Assembly (NCBI GenBank): GCA_050157065.1
Contig: CP189573.1
Length of the DNA stretch: 64,000 nucleotides
From: Avipropionibacterium sp050157065
GTDB taxonomy: Bacteria > Actinomycetota > Actinomycetes > Propionibacteriales > Propionibacteriaceae
Strand: one strand, 5' to 3'
The notes under the pieces were generated by a model, which had not been told where the DNA came from, did no database searches, and saw only the letters and a list, made by a program, of their open reading frames with translations. The first letter of the stretch is position 1. Each line of letters starts with the position of its first letter. Made by a program: the position numbers and the translations under genes. Shown here piece after piece: positions 1 through 12,178 of the stretch.

Positions 1-851
1 TGCCGCGGGCCGGCTATCTGGCGGGTCTGGTGTGTCGCACCTGCCGGGAGCCGCTGCGATGTGGGGCCTGTCAGGGGAGTGCGGTGGTCGACCCGGGGCA
101 CGGGGTGCGCTGCCGCCAGTGCGGTCGGGACGTGCCACGCCACCCGTGCCCCGAGTGTGGTGACGACGGTTGGCGGGCACCGGTGGTCGGTGCGGTCCGG
201 ACCGGGGAAGAACTGGGCAAGGCGTTCCCGCAGACCGTGGTGCACCAGTCGTCGGGTGACCGGGTCCTCGACGAGGTGCCCGACACCCCGTCACTCGTCG
301 TGGCGACACCGGGCGCGGAGCCGTACTGCCGCACCGGGTATGCGGCCGCGGTGCTGCTCGACACCACGTTGCTGCTGCAGCGGGCCGACCTGCGGGCCGC
401 GGAGGAGGCCCTACGCCGCTGGTGGAACGCGACCGCACTGGTCGTGGGAGGTGCGGCAGGAGGCAGCGTGATCGCGGTCGGCCCGGCCGAATCGGCCGCC
501 CTGCAGGCGTTCCTGCGGCTCGACCCGGTGACCGCGGCCGAGCGGGAGCTCGGCCAGCGCGACGAGACCGGGTTCCCGCCGGCCGGCCGGATGGTGGCCC
601 TGGAGGGAGCCGCAGCCGTCGTCGAGGAGGTCGCCGACCAGGTGGGGCTTGACAGGGTCACCCGGTGGGGTCCGGTCGAGGCGGCCGCTCCGAAGCACAG
701 CGAGGAGGCGTGGGTCCGGCTGAGCCTGGTGGTGGAACGCTCCCGCGGGAACGCGTTGGTCCGCGCGGTGCGCGACGTGATGGCGACCCGGACCGCCCGC
801 AAGGACGACGGGACCGTCCGGATCCGGGTGGACCCCCAGGTGATCGGCTGA
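1..851 (+). CDS. priA: Primosomal protein N' (PriA), C-terminal part, 5' truncated by the window edge
   Basis: The reading frame is open from base 3 with no start codon, so only the last 283 residues are present. The visible part opens with PRAGY, then the zinc-binding region with paired cysteines (CRTC, CGAC, CRQCG, CPECG) that holds two zinc ions in PriA. The C-terminal domain follows, with the D-E-TGFPPAGRM segment typical of PriA. In E. coli PriA restarts stalled replication forks by loading DnaB. In actinobacteria the homologue often has degraded helicase motifs and may only play a structural role, and the Walker motifs lie outside this window. Its position directly before fmt and rsmB is the usual actinobacterial order. 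Identification is firm; the state of the ATPase cannot be judged. Confidence 0.93.
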   Translation, partial: PRAGYLAGLVCRTCREPLRCGACQGSAVVDPGHGVRCRQCGRDVPRHPCPECGDDGWRAPVVGAVRTGEELGKAFPQTVVHQSSGDRVLDEVPDTPSLVVATPGAEPYCRTGYAAAVLLDTTLLLQRADLRAAEEALRRWWNATALVVGGAAGGSVIAVGPAESAALQAFLRLDPVTAAERELGQRDETGFPPAGRMVALEGAAAVVEEVADQVGLDRVTRWGPVEAAAPKHSEEAWVRLSLVVERSRGNALVRAVRDVMATRTARKDDGTVRIRVDPQVIG

Positions 852-912
852 TCAGCCCGCGACTCGGTGCCCGACACCTCCCGGCACGACGGGCCGGGGC
901 CAATAGAATGCG

Positions 913-1836
913 GTGGTGCGCCTCGTCTTTGCCGGAACTCCCGAAGTAGCCCTCCCATCGCTGGAGGCGGTCGTCGCCTCCGACCACGACGTCGTCGCGG
1001 TGATCACGCGGCCCGACGCACCAGCCGGTCGGGGTCGGTCGCTGCGGCCCAGCCCGGTGGGGGAACGGGCCGCCGAGCTCGGGCTGGAGGTGCTGAAGCC
1101 CACCAAGCCCGGGGACGCCGACGCGGTCGCCCGGCTCACCGAACTGCGACCCGACTGCTGCCCGGTGGTGGCCTACGGGGCGCTCGTCCCGCAGCGGGTG
1201 ATCGACATCCCGACCCACGGCTGGGTCAACCTGCACTTCTCGTTGCTGCCGCGGTGGCGTGGTGCGGCGCCGGTGCAGCACGCGGTGATGGCCGGTGACG
1301 CCGAGACCGGCGCGTGCACCTTCTCCCTGGTCAAGGCGATGGACGCCGGACCGGTGTACGACACGATCACCGCACCGATCGATCGCGACACCACCGCCGG
1401 TGACCTGTTGGAGTCGTTGGCGCACGACGGTGCCCAGCTGCTGGTCCGCACCCTGGACGCGATCGACGCCGGCACCGCCGTGGCGACCGACCAGCCGGCC
1501 GACGGGGTGACGATGGCACCCAAGATCACCGTCGAGGACGCTCGGGTCGACTGGCACCGGACGGCGGTCGAGATCGACCGGCAACTGCGTGGGTGCAGTC
1601 CGTTCCCCGGCGGGTGGACCACCTTCCGTGACGCCCGGTTCAAGATCAACTCCGCCCGTCCCACCGGTGGGGCGGCCGCACCCGGGAAGTTGATCGTCGC
1701 CAAGAGCGGGGTCGCGGTCGGCACCGGTGACGGGCTGTTGGAGCTGGGCACGATCCAACCCCAGGGCAAGAAGGCGATGGCGGCCGCCGACTGGGCGCGG
1801 GGCGTCCAGTTCTCCGACGACGAGGCGCTGGTCTGA
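913..1836 (+). CDS. fmt: Methionyl-tRNA formyltransferase
   Basis: Fmt formylates the amino group of Met-tRNA(fMet) using 10-formyltetrahydrofolate, making the initiator tRNA for cytosolic translation. The 307-residue length is normal. The N-terminal Rossmann-like domain starts FAGTPEVALPSL, and the catalytic formyl-transfer segment SLLPRWRGAAPVQHA contains the HxSLLPxxRGxxP signature. The C-terminal OB-like tRNA-binding domain follows from about residue 205. Two in-frame GTG codons lie at 913 and 916 and either could start the protein. It lies 61 bp after priA and its stop overlaps the rsmB start by one base (TGATG), so the two are probably translationally coupled. Confidence 0.96.
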   Translation: MVRLVFAGTPEVALPSLEAVVASDHDVVAVITRPDAPAGRGRSLRPSPVGERAAELGLEVLKPTKPGDADAVARLTELRPDCCPVVAYGALVPQRVIDIPTHGWVNLHFSLLPRWRGAAPVQHAVMAGDAETGACTFSLVKAMDAGPVYDTITAPIDRDTTAGDLLESLAHDGAQLLVRTLDAIDAGTAVATDQPADGVTMAPKITVEDARVDWHRTAVEIDRQLRGCSPFPGGWTTFRDARFKINSARPTGGAAAPGKLIVAKSGVAVGTGDGLLELGTIQPQGKKAMAAADWARGVQFSDDEALV

Positions 1837-3260
1837 TGTTGGAGCGGGAACGGCCCAACCGGAGCCGTCGGCCGGGCGGGAAGCCGGCGAAAGCACCGCC
1901 GACACCGCAGAAGCCCAAGGTCGACCCGGTACGGCTCGCTGCCCTGCGTGCCCTGCAACAGGTGACCGGTGACGGCGCCTACGCCAACCTCGTCGGTCCG
2001 TCCATGATCAACCGCCACGGTCTCACCGGTCGCGACGCGGCGCTCGCCACCGAGTTGATCAACGGCACCTGCCGGGCGATCGGGACGTACGAGTTGATCA
2101 TCGAGGCCGCCGCCCGACGTGACACCCGTGAGCTCGACCCGGACGTGGTGGACGTGCTGTGCCTCGGCGTGCACCAACTGGTGGCCACCCGGATCCCCGC
2201 CCACGCAGCGATCTCGACGAGTGTCGACCTGGCGCGCAGTGTGGTGGGGGAGCGGGTCACCGGTCTGGTGAACGCGGTGCTGCGGAAGGTGTCGATGCGT
2301 GACCTCGACGCCTGGCTCGACCTGCTGACCGAGGACGTCGACCCGACCGAGGCCCTCGCCATCCGCACCTTCCATCCCCGGTGGATCGTCGACGGGTACG
2401 CCGACGTGCTGCCGGCCGACGAACTCGAGCCGGCACTGCGCGCCAACAACGTCGCACCGTCCCCGGTGCTGGTCGCCCGGCCCGGACTGTCGACGGTCGA
2501 CGAGCTCGTCGCCGAGGGTGCCGTGGCCGAAGGGCCGTCGCCCTACCAGGCCACCTGGCAGGGCAACCCCGGAGACCTGGCGATGATCCGCGACGGTCGA
2601 GCCGGGGTGCAGGACGGCGGCTCGCAACTCGTGGCGCTGGCGTTGGCCCGGGCCGAGGCACCACCGGCCGGTCGATGGCTGGACCTGTGTGCCGGGCCGG
2701 GCGGCAAGACGTCGCTGCTGACGGGACTGGCCCGGGAGGTGGGGGCCAGCGTGGTGGCGGTGGAACCGTCGACGCACCGGGCCCTGCTGGTGGCGCAGGC
2801 CGTCGCCGCCCACCCGGCGGCGTCGGTGACCGTCATCCAGGCCGACGGGACCGAACCGGCCTGGCGCTTCGGCTCGTTCACCCGGGTGCTGGCCGACGTC
2901 CCGTGTTCGGGGTTGGGGTCGCTGCGACGCCGCCCGGAGTCACGCTGGCGCCGTCACCCCGACGACGTGAGTGACCTGACCGAGCTACAGACCACGCTGC
3001 TGTACGGGGCGATCGACGCCCTGCGACATGGCGGCATCGTCGCGTACGTCACCTGCTCACCCCTGCGTGCCGAGACCGACGACGTCGTGGCCACCGTGGT
3101 GGCCGAGCGGAGCGACGTGGAGGTGGTTCCGGCCACCCGCCTGCTGCCCGAGGTGTCCGACGCTGCCAGTGGCGATCGGCGGGTCCGGGGTGCGGTGCAG
3201 CTGTGGCCCCACCGGCACGGGACCGACGCGATGTACCTGGCCCTGCTGCGCCGCCGCTGA
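1836..3260 (+). CDS. rsmB: 16S rRNA (cytosine-967-C5)-methyltransferase
   Basis: RsmB (Sun/Fmu) transfers methyl from S-adenosylmethionine to C967 of 16S rRNA. The 474-residue protein has a basic, proline-rich N-terminus, then the NusB-like RNA-binding domain (about residues 30-165) and a C-terminal Rossmann methyltransferase domain. In the latter the SAM loop reads DLCAGPGGKTSLL, the first active-site cysteine is in LADVPCSGLGSLRRRPE, and the catalytic cysteine is in YVTCSPLRAETDDVV. The ATG overlaps the fmt stop codon by one base. The gene ends facing rpe, with about 100 bp between the two stops and no obvious strong terminator. Confidence 0.95.
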   Translation: MLERERPNRSRRPGGKPAKAPPTPQKPKVDPVRLAALRALQQVTGDGAYANLVGPSMINRHGLTGRDAALATELINGTCRAIGTYELIIEAAARRDTRELDPDVVDVLCLGVHQLVATRIPAHAAISTSVDLARSVVGERVTGLVNAVLRKVSMRDLDAWLDLLTEDVDPTEALAIRTFHPRWIVDGYADVLPADELEPALRANNVAPSPVLVARPGLSTVDELVAEGAVAEGPSPYQATWQGNPGDLAMIRDGRAGVQDGGSQLVALALARAEAPPAGRWLDLCAGPGGKTSLLTGLAREVGASVVAVEPSTHRALLVAQAVAAHPAASVTVIQADGTEPAWRFGSFTRVLADVPCSGLGSLRRRPESRWRRHPDDVSDLTELQTTLLYGAIDALRHGGIVAYVTCSPLRAETDDVVATVVAERSDVEVVPATRLLPEVSDAASGDRRVRGAVQLWPHRHGTDAMYLALLRRR

Positions 3261-3362
3261 TCACTCGGTTGGTCCTGAGCATCGTGCGCCTGACAGGTAT
3301 CGGCGAGACTCGGGCGAGCCCTGGTCGTTGTCGAACTGTTTCGGGGCGCTCGCGCGTTGGGG

Positions 3363-4013
3363 TCAACGGGCGAGGTTGCGGAGGGCGGTGACCATGGCGT
3401 CCGGGTCGTCGGCACCGAAGACGGCTGAGCCGGCGACGAAGGTGTCGGCGCCGGCCTCGGCGCAGCGTTCGATGGTGGTGGAGGAGATGCCGCCGTCGAC
3501 CTGGAGCCGGATCGATCCGCCGTGCTTGGCGATCAGTTCCCGGGTACGGGCAATCTTGGGCAGGCACAGGTCGAGGAACGACTGGCCGCCGAAGCCGGGC
3601 TCGACCGTCATCAGCAGCACCATGTCGACCTCACCCAGCAGGTCGCCGTACGACTCGATGGCCGTACCGGGGTTCAGCGCGATCGCGGCCCGGGCACCGG
3701 CCTTACGGAGTTCGCGGGCCAACCGTACGGGAGCGCCGGCGGCCTCGACGTGGAAGGTGACCGACTCGGCGCCGGCCTCGGCGTACGAGACGGCCCAACG
3801 GTCCGGGTCGTCGATCATCAGGTGGATGTCGAGTTCCTTCGTCGTCACCCGCCGGATCGCCTCGACCACCGGCAGCCCGAGGGTGAGGTTGGGCACGAAG
3901 CGGTAGTCCATCACGTCGACGTGCAGTCCGTCGGCGGCCGGGACCCGCTCGATGTCGGACTGGAGGTTGGCGAAGTCGGCCGACAGGATGCTGGGCCAGA
4001 TCTGTGCGTCCAC
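3363..4013 (-). CDS. rpe: Ribulose-phosphate 3-epimerase
   Basis: Rpe interconverts ribulose 5-phosphate and xylulose 5-phosphate in the pentose phosphate pathway. The start was set at a GTG giving V-DAQIWPSILSADF, because that matches the family N-terminus. The frame stays open upstream, but the extra residues are low-complexity, arginine-rich and overlap the PAC2 gene. The resulting 216 residues fit the family. Visible motifs are the metal-binding HVDVMDYRFVPNLT strand (His and Asp), HLMIDDP, MTVEPGFGGQSF and QVDGGISSTT, in TIM-barrel order. It is transcribed behind the PAC2 gene with a 32-bp gap and may share its transcript. Confidence 0.94.
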   Translation of the reverse strand: MDAQIWPSILSADFANLQSDIERVPAADGLHVDVMDYRFVPNLTLGLPVVEAIRRVTTKELDIHLMIDDPDRWAVSYAEAGAESVTFHVEAAGAPVRLARELRKAGARAAIALNPGTAIESYGDLLGEVDMVLLMTVEPGFGGQSFLDLCLPKIARTRELIAKHGGSIRLQVDGGISSTTIERCAEAGADTFVAGSAVFGADDPDAMVTALRNLAR

Positions 4014-4045
4014 GCCCCAGAATCTAGTGCACGGACGCTGGCCGG

Positions 4046-4894
4046 TCAGGTCTGGTTGCGGCGGCGCAGGTAGCGCTGGAACTCGGCGGCGATCGCGTCC
4101 CCGGTCGCCTCGGGCAGCTCGGCGGCGTCCTGCTCCTGCTCCAGGCCGGCCACGTACTCGGCGATCTCGGTGTCGTCCTCTGCCAACTCGGCCACGCCAC
4201 GCTCCCAGGCGCGGGCCAGGTCGGGCAACTCGCCCTGCTCGAGCGGGGTGTCGAGCAGGTCCTCCAGCCGGTGGACCAACGCCAGGGTCGCCTTCGGGCA
4301 CGGTGAGCTGGACACGTAGTGCGGGACGGCGGCCCACAGCGACACGGTGTCCAGATCGGCCTGCTGGCAGGCCTGGGTCATCACCCCGAGGATCCCGGTC
4401 GGGCCCTCGTACGTGGACAGCTCCAGCCCGAGGTCGTCGGCCAACCGCAGGTCCGAGGCGCTGCCCGACACCGGGATCGGACGGGTGTGCGGGGTGTCGG
4501 CCAGCAGTGCCCCGAGCAGCACCACCATCGACGGCCGGGCCGACAGGATGCCCGACATCAACTGGTTGGCGTACGCGCGCCAGCGGAAGTTCGGTTCGGG
4601 GCCGGAGATGAACAGCACGTGCCGCCCACCGATCACCCCGGTCGACAACGTGGTCGCCGGCCAGTGGATCGTGGTCTCGGTCGGGTCGGGCCGCGACACC
4701 TGCGGCCGGTGCACCTGGAAGTCGTAGAACTCCTCGGGGTCCAGGGTGAACAGCTCCCGGGCCTCGGCGACCTCCTGCAGGTGCTCCACGGTCTGCGTCG
4801 CCGCCAGCCCTGCGTCATTCCACCCCGAGAACGCCATCACGACGAGCGGGTCGACGAGGTCCCGCAGATCAAGGGGTTCGATCTGATCTGCCAT
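4046..4894 (-). CDS. PAC2 (proteasome assembly chaperone 2) family protein
   Basis: The 282-residue protein starts MADQIEPLDLRDLVDPLVVM and continues AFSGWNDAGLAATQTVEHL, the conserved opening of bacterial PAC2-domain proteins such as M. tuberculosis Rv2125. Later segments ISGPEPNFRWRAYANQ, the PIPVSGSASD region and YEGPTGILGVMTQ also fit. The last 50 residues are acidic. In eukaryotes PAC2 helps assemble the proteasome alpha ring; the bacterial function is not settled. A proteasome operon lies 8 kb away, but proximity alone does not prove a link. It is divergent from metH across 219 bp. Confidence 0.88.
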   Translation of the reverse strand: MADQIEPLDLRDLVDPLVVMAFSGWNDAGLAATQTVEHLQEVAEARELFTLDPEEFYDFQVHRPQVSRPDPTETTIHWPATTLSTGVIGGRHVLFISGPEPNFRWRAYANQLMSGILSARPSMVVLLGALLADTPHTRPIPVSGSASDLRLADDLGLELSTYEGPTGILGVMTQACQQADLDTVSLWAAVPHYVSSSPCPKATLALVHRLEDLLDTPLEQGELPDLARAWERGVAELAEDDTEIAEYVAGLEQEQDAAELPEATGDAIAAEFQRYLRRRNQT

Positions 4895-4949
4895 GCCGAC
4901 ACTGTAGTGCGGTCACAGAACTCCCGGCCGGACGTACCCGGGGACACCT

Positions 4950-4967
4950 GCCCCGGCACACCGGGGC
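4950..4967. promoter_or_regulatory. Perfect GC-rich hairpin in the PAC2/metH intergenic region
   Basis: GCCCCGG and CCGGGGC form a perfect 7-bp stem around a CACA loop. An overlapping alternative, CCGGGG-N7-CCCCGG at 4938-4956, shares an arm, so two mutually exclusive stems are possible. It lies 55 bp upstream of the PAC2 start and 146 bp upstream of the metH start. No U-tract follows on either strand. A regulatory role is speculative. Confidence 0.3.
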
Positions 4968-5113
4968 ACACCTCACCGCACCTTTGCCGGCGATATCGCC
5001 TCCCGGTCGTTCCGGCCCGGGAGTTGTCGGCGGGGGATACTGGACGTGGATCTGCTCGCAGGACCGTGCCCTGACGAGCTGACCAACTGACCCGCCGACC
5101 CGAACGAGGACCC

Positions 5114-8908
<3,795 letters not shown>

Positions 8909-8941
8909 CCCCACCACCACCGGAAGAGAACCCTGACACCC

Positions 8942-9667
8942 ATGCCAGCCGAGTTGATCACCGAAGCCGTACAGTCCGACGAGCACCGCGGGCTGCAGGC
9001 CGTGCTGTGGGACTTCGACGGCACCCTCGCCGACTCCGAACAGTTGTGGATGGCCGCCGAGTACGAGCTGATCCCCAGCCTGGGCGGGGAGTGGAACGAC
9101 GAGCACGCGCACGCCCTGGTCGGCAACTCACTGCTCACCTCGGCGGCCTACATCGTCAACGTGATCGGGCGGGACGACATCGAGCCGGCCTGGATCGTCG
9201 ACCAGCTGACCGCCCGGGTCACCCAGCAACTGCTGACCGGTGACATCCCGTGGCGGCCCGGGGCGCTGGAGCTGCTGGCCCATCTGGCCGACGAACAGAT
9301 CCCGTGTGCGTTGGTCTCCGCGTCGTACCGCAGCATGTTGGACGCCGTGCTGTCGCGGTTGCCCGAGAGCAGCTTCGCCACCGTCGTGGCCGGGGACGAG
9401 GTGACGCACGGCAAGCCGCACCCGGAGCCGTACCTGACCGCGGCCGCCACCCTCGACGTCGACCCGGCGCGCTGTGTCGTGCTGGAGGACTCGCCACCGG
9501 GAGCCGCCTCGGGCAATGCGGCCGGCGCGATCGTGCTGGGCATCCGCAACGTCGTCGAGCTCCCCACCGCGCCACTGCGCCATCTCACCGACACCCTGGT
9601 CGGGGTCGACGCCGCCCAGCTGGACCGACTGGTCACCGCCGACTTCCCACCCACGGTTGATGTCTGA
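8942..9667 (+). CDS. HAD-superfamily hydrolase (phosphoglycolate-phosphatase-like subfamily IA)
   Basis: The 241-residue protein has the HAD motifs: motif I WDFDGTLADSE with the nucleophile and acid/base aspartates, motif II SASYRSM, the motif III lysine in HGKPHPEPY, and motif IV LEDSPPGAASGNAAG. A helical cap follows motif I. Such enzymes dephosphorylate small phosphate esters, and the exact substrate cannot be read from sequence. It starts 33 bp after metH, and its last 8 bases overlap the start of the next gene (ATGTCTGA), so metH, this gene and the lipoprotein may be one transcript. Confidence 0.88.
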   Translation: MPAELITEAVQSDEHRGLQAVLWDFDGTLADSEQLWMAAEYELIPSLGGEWNDEHAHALVGNSLLTSAAYIVNVIGRDDIEPAWIVDQLTARVTQQLLTGDIPWRPGALELLAHLADEQIPCALVSASYRSMLDAVLSRLPESSFATVVAGDEVTHGKPHPEPYLTAAATLDVDPARCVVLEDSPPGAASGNAAGAIVLGIRNVVELPTAPLRHLTDTLVGVDAAQLDRLVTADFPPTVDV

Positions 9668-11159
9668 GCGGCGCCGCGTCACCTGGCAGGCCCTGGTCGG
9701 GGCCCTGTTGATCATGGTGCTCACGGCCTGCGAGACCGGTAGGCCGCCGGTCCCGCCGCCGTCGGCGACCGAGGTCCCGCGGGCGTTCACCGTCGGCACC
9801 ACCGACGCGATCACCGCGACCGACCCGGCCGCGATCACCGACGCGGCGTCGTCGACCGTTGCCTACAACGTGTTCCAGCGGTTGACGACGGTGGCCCCCG
9901 ATTCGCAGGCAGCCAAGGTGGATGCCGCCCGTGAGTGCAAGTTCGATGCGCCGACGGTGTACGTGTGCACCCTGCTGGAGGGGCTGGTGTTCCACAATGG
10001 GCACGCGCTGACCAGCTCCGACGTGCAGTTCAGCATCGAGCGGGCACTTCGGCTCGACGTTGCCGGGACGTCGACCTCGCTGCTGTCGTCACTGCGGCGG
10101 ATCGAGACCCCCGACCCGTTGACCGTCCGGTTCATCCTGAGCCGGGTCGACACCCAGTTCGTGTGGGGCCTGGCCTCCCCGGCGGCGTCCATCGTCGATG
10201 AGGAGCTGTACGACCCGGATGCGATCCGGCCCGTGGGGGAGTCGATCATCGGCTCCGGCCCGTTCCGGGTCAGCTTCCACGACCCGGAGCAACTGCAGTT
10301 GGCCCGAAACCCCACCTACAAGGGACGTTCGGGCGCCGGCGTCGACGGGTTGGTGCTGCGGCACTTCGCCACCTCGGCCGAGCTCGAGAGCGCGATGCTC
10401 GAGCACGACGTCGACGTGGTCTGGCGCGGCCTGGGGGCCGCGGCCGTGACCCGGCTGCAACGCCAGGTCGAGGCCAGCGACCAGGACCTCACCGAAACCG
10501 GGTTCGCGCAGGTGGTGCTGCCGGGTGCCCGGGTGCACCAGCTGATGTGGCGCCCCGAGAGCCCCAACCGCCAGAACGAGGCGTTGCGCAAAGTGGTCGC
10601 CTTCGCGTTGCAGGAGGACCGCATCTCCGAGTCCTTGCTGCCCGACGGCATCCCGGGACGGGTGCCGACGTTCCCCGTCGGCGTCACCGGCGCGACCCCG
10701 TCCCCGTCACCGCAGCGGATCCAGCTCTCCCTGGCGTACGACCCGACCGCCCCCGACGCCGCCGACCGGGCCAACCAGTTGCGCAGTCGGCTGGAGAACA
10801 CCGGCCTCTCGGTCCGGCTGGTGCAGGCCACCCCGGCCCGGACCGCCGAGGCCGACCTGCTGCTGCTGGACCGCAAGGCGTGGACGTCGGCCGCGATCGC
10901 CTGGCTGCAGCCCTACCTGGACGACCCGGTCCAGCCCGGACCCGTCACCACCGAGCTCAACAAGGTCCGCTCCTCGGCCGACCCGGCCGTCGTCGACCCG
11001 GCGCTGGCCGCGATCCAGGAGTACGCCGCCGAAGACCTGGTCGTGCTGCCGATGACGCAGACCGACGAGGTCGTGTTCGTCGCCCAGGGCTGGCTGATGG
11101 ACCCGACACTGCTCGCACCCGGCCACCAACTCGCCCTGTGGGGGTTGCGACGCGCATGA
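9660..11159 (+). CDS. ABC transporter family-5 solute-binding lipoprotein
   Basis: The frame stays open upstream of 9660, but the ATG there gives a proper lipoprotein signal: MSERRRVTW, a hydrophobic stretch, then the lipobox LTAC with the cysteine to be lipidated. The 499-residue protein follows the SBP_bac_5 (oligopeptide-binding, DppA/OppA) plan: an early AYNVFQRLT segment, then LLEGLVFHNGHALTSSDVQFSIERAL, and the GSGPFRV core. It should sit on the outer face of the membrane and deliver peptides or similar ligands. No permease or ATPase partners are adjacent, so it is an orphan binding protein or has a role outside import. Its stop overlaps trmI by ATGA. Confidence 0.87.
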   Translation: MSERRRVTWQALVGALLIMVLTACETGRPPVPPPSATEVPRAFTVGTTDAITATDPAAITDAASSTVAYNVFQRLTTVAPDSQAAKVDAARECKFDAPTVYVCTLLEGLVFHNGHALTSSDVQFSIERALRLDVAGTSTSLLSSLRRIETPDPLTVRFILSRVDTQFVWGLASPAASIVDEELYDPDAIRPVGESIIGSGPFRVSFHDPEQLQLARNPTYKGRSGAGVDGLVLRHFATSAELESAMLEHDVDVVWRGLGAAAVTRLQRQVEASDQDLTETGFAQVVLPGARVHQLMWRPESPNRQNEALRKVVAFALQEDRISESLLPDGIPGRVPTFPVGVTGATPSPSPQRIQLSLAYDPTAPDAADRANQLRSRLENTGLSVRLVQATPARTAEADLLLLDRKAWTSAAIAWLQPYLDDPVQPGPVTTELNKVRSSADPAVVDPALAAIQEYAAEDLVVLPMTQTDEVVFVAQGWLMDPTLLAPGHQLALWGLRRA

Positions 11160-12148
11160 CCACCGATGACCACGACACCGATGACCATGACACCGGGCCC
11201 GATCAGGCCCACGACCAACCACCCGAGCTGTCCGGGGTGCGTCGCGGACCGTTCACCGAAGGCGAGCGGATCACGCTGACCGACTCCAAGGGCCGCCGGC
11301 ACTCGGTGGTGCTGAAGGCCGGCGCGAACTTCCACACCACCAAGGGCGGGGTCCCGCACGACGACCTGATCGGCCGCCCGGAGGGCGTCGTCGTCACCAG
11401 CGTGGGCGGCCTGCCGTTCCTCGCGATGCGGCCCTTGCTGGCCGAGTTCACCGTGACGATGCCGCGGGGGGCGGCGGTGGTCTACCCCAAGGACGCCGCG
11501 CAGATCCTGGTCGGCGCCGACATCTTCCCCGGGGCCCGGGTGATCGAGGCCGGCCTGGGGTCGGGCGCGTTGGCGATGTCGCTGTTGCGGGCGATCGGGC
11601 CGAGCGGGGTGCTGCACTCGTACGAGCGGCGTCCCGAGTTCGCCGAGATCGCGGTGCGTAACGTCCGCAACTTCCTCGGCGGCGACCATCCCGGCTGGCA
11701 GGTCCACCACGGCGACCTCGCCGTCGACATCACCGACGACCCGGTCGACCGGGTGATCCTCGACATGCTGGCCCCGTGGGAATGCGTCGACGCCATCGCC
11801 CGGGTGCTCGAGCCCGGCGGCGTGGTGTGCACGTACGTGGCCACCACCACCCAGTTGGGCCGGATGGTCGAGACGTTGCGGACCCACACCGGCTTCACCG
11901 AGCCGGAGGCCGAGGAGCACATGGTCCGCGGCTGGCACGCCCAGGGGCTGGCGATCCGCCCCAACCACGCCGGCATCGGCCACACCGGGTTCTTGGTGAC
12001 CGCCCGCCGACTGGCTCCCGGTACCGTCGCGCCGCGGCGCAAGCGGCGGCCGGCGCCCGGGGCGTACGGCCCGGACTACGTGGGTCCGCGACCACCCGAT
12101 GCCGGCCCGCCGGTCGAGACCCCGGACGCCCCCGTGCGAGGCGAGTAG
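11156..12148 (+). CDS. trmI: tRNA (adenine-58-N1)-methyltransferase, TrmI type
   Basis: TrmI methylates N1 of A58 in the T-loop of tRNA with SAM. The protein resembles M. tuberculosis Rv2118c: an N-terminal beta domain (GPFTEGERITLTDSKGRRHS, then HDDLIGRPEG), followed by the Rossmann domain with VIEAGLGSGALAMSLL as the SAM motif and VILDMLAPWECV as the catalytic D-x-P-like loop. The ATG at 11156 overlaps the preceding stop (ATGA). The first 25 residues are unusually rich in Asp, His and Thr and probably disordered. In actinobacteria this gene commonly precedes the proteasomal ATPase gene, as here. Confidence 0.93.
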   Translation: MTTDDHDTDDHDTGPDQAHDQPPELSGVRRGPFTEGERITLTDSKGRRHSVVLKAGANFHTTKGGVPHDDLIGRPEGVVVTSVGGLPFLAMRPLLAEFTVTMPRGAAVVYPKDAAQILVGADIFPGARVIEAGLGSGALAMSLLRAIGPSGVLHSYERRPEFAEIAVRNVRNFLGGDHPGWQVHHGDLAVDITDDPVDRVILDMLAPWECVDAIARVLEPGGVVCTYVATTTQLGRMVETLRTHTGFTEPEAEEHMVRGWHAQGLAIRPNHAGIGHTGFLVTARRLAPGTVAPRRKRRPAPGAYGPDYVGPRPPDAGPPVETPDAPVRGE

Positions 12149-12178
12149 GGTCGAAGGGTAGGCAGAACGGGAGGTTCG

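Noticed and set aside
3363..4337. Longer rpe starting inside the PAC2 gene
   Set aside because: The extra 108 residues are a shadow of PAC2 and the family N-terminus begins at the GTG at 4013.
4895..5113. Cobalamin or SAM riboswitch upstream of metH
   Set aside because: No B12-box-like or SAM-core sequence was found by eye; only simple hairpins are present.
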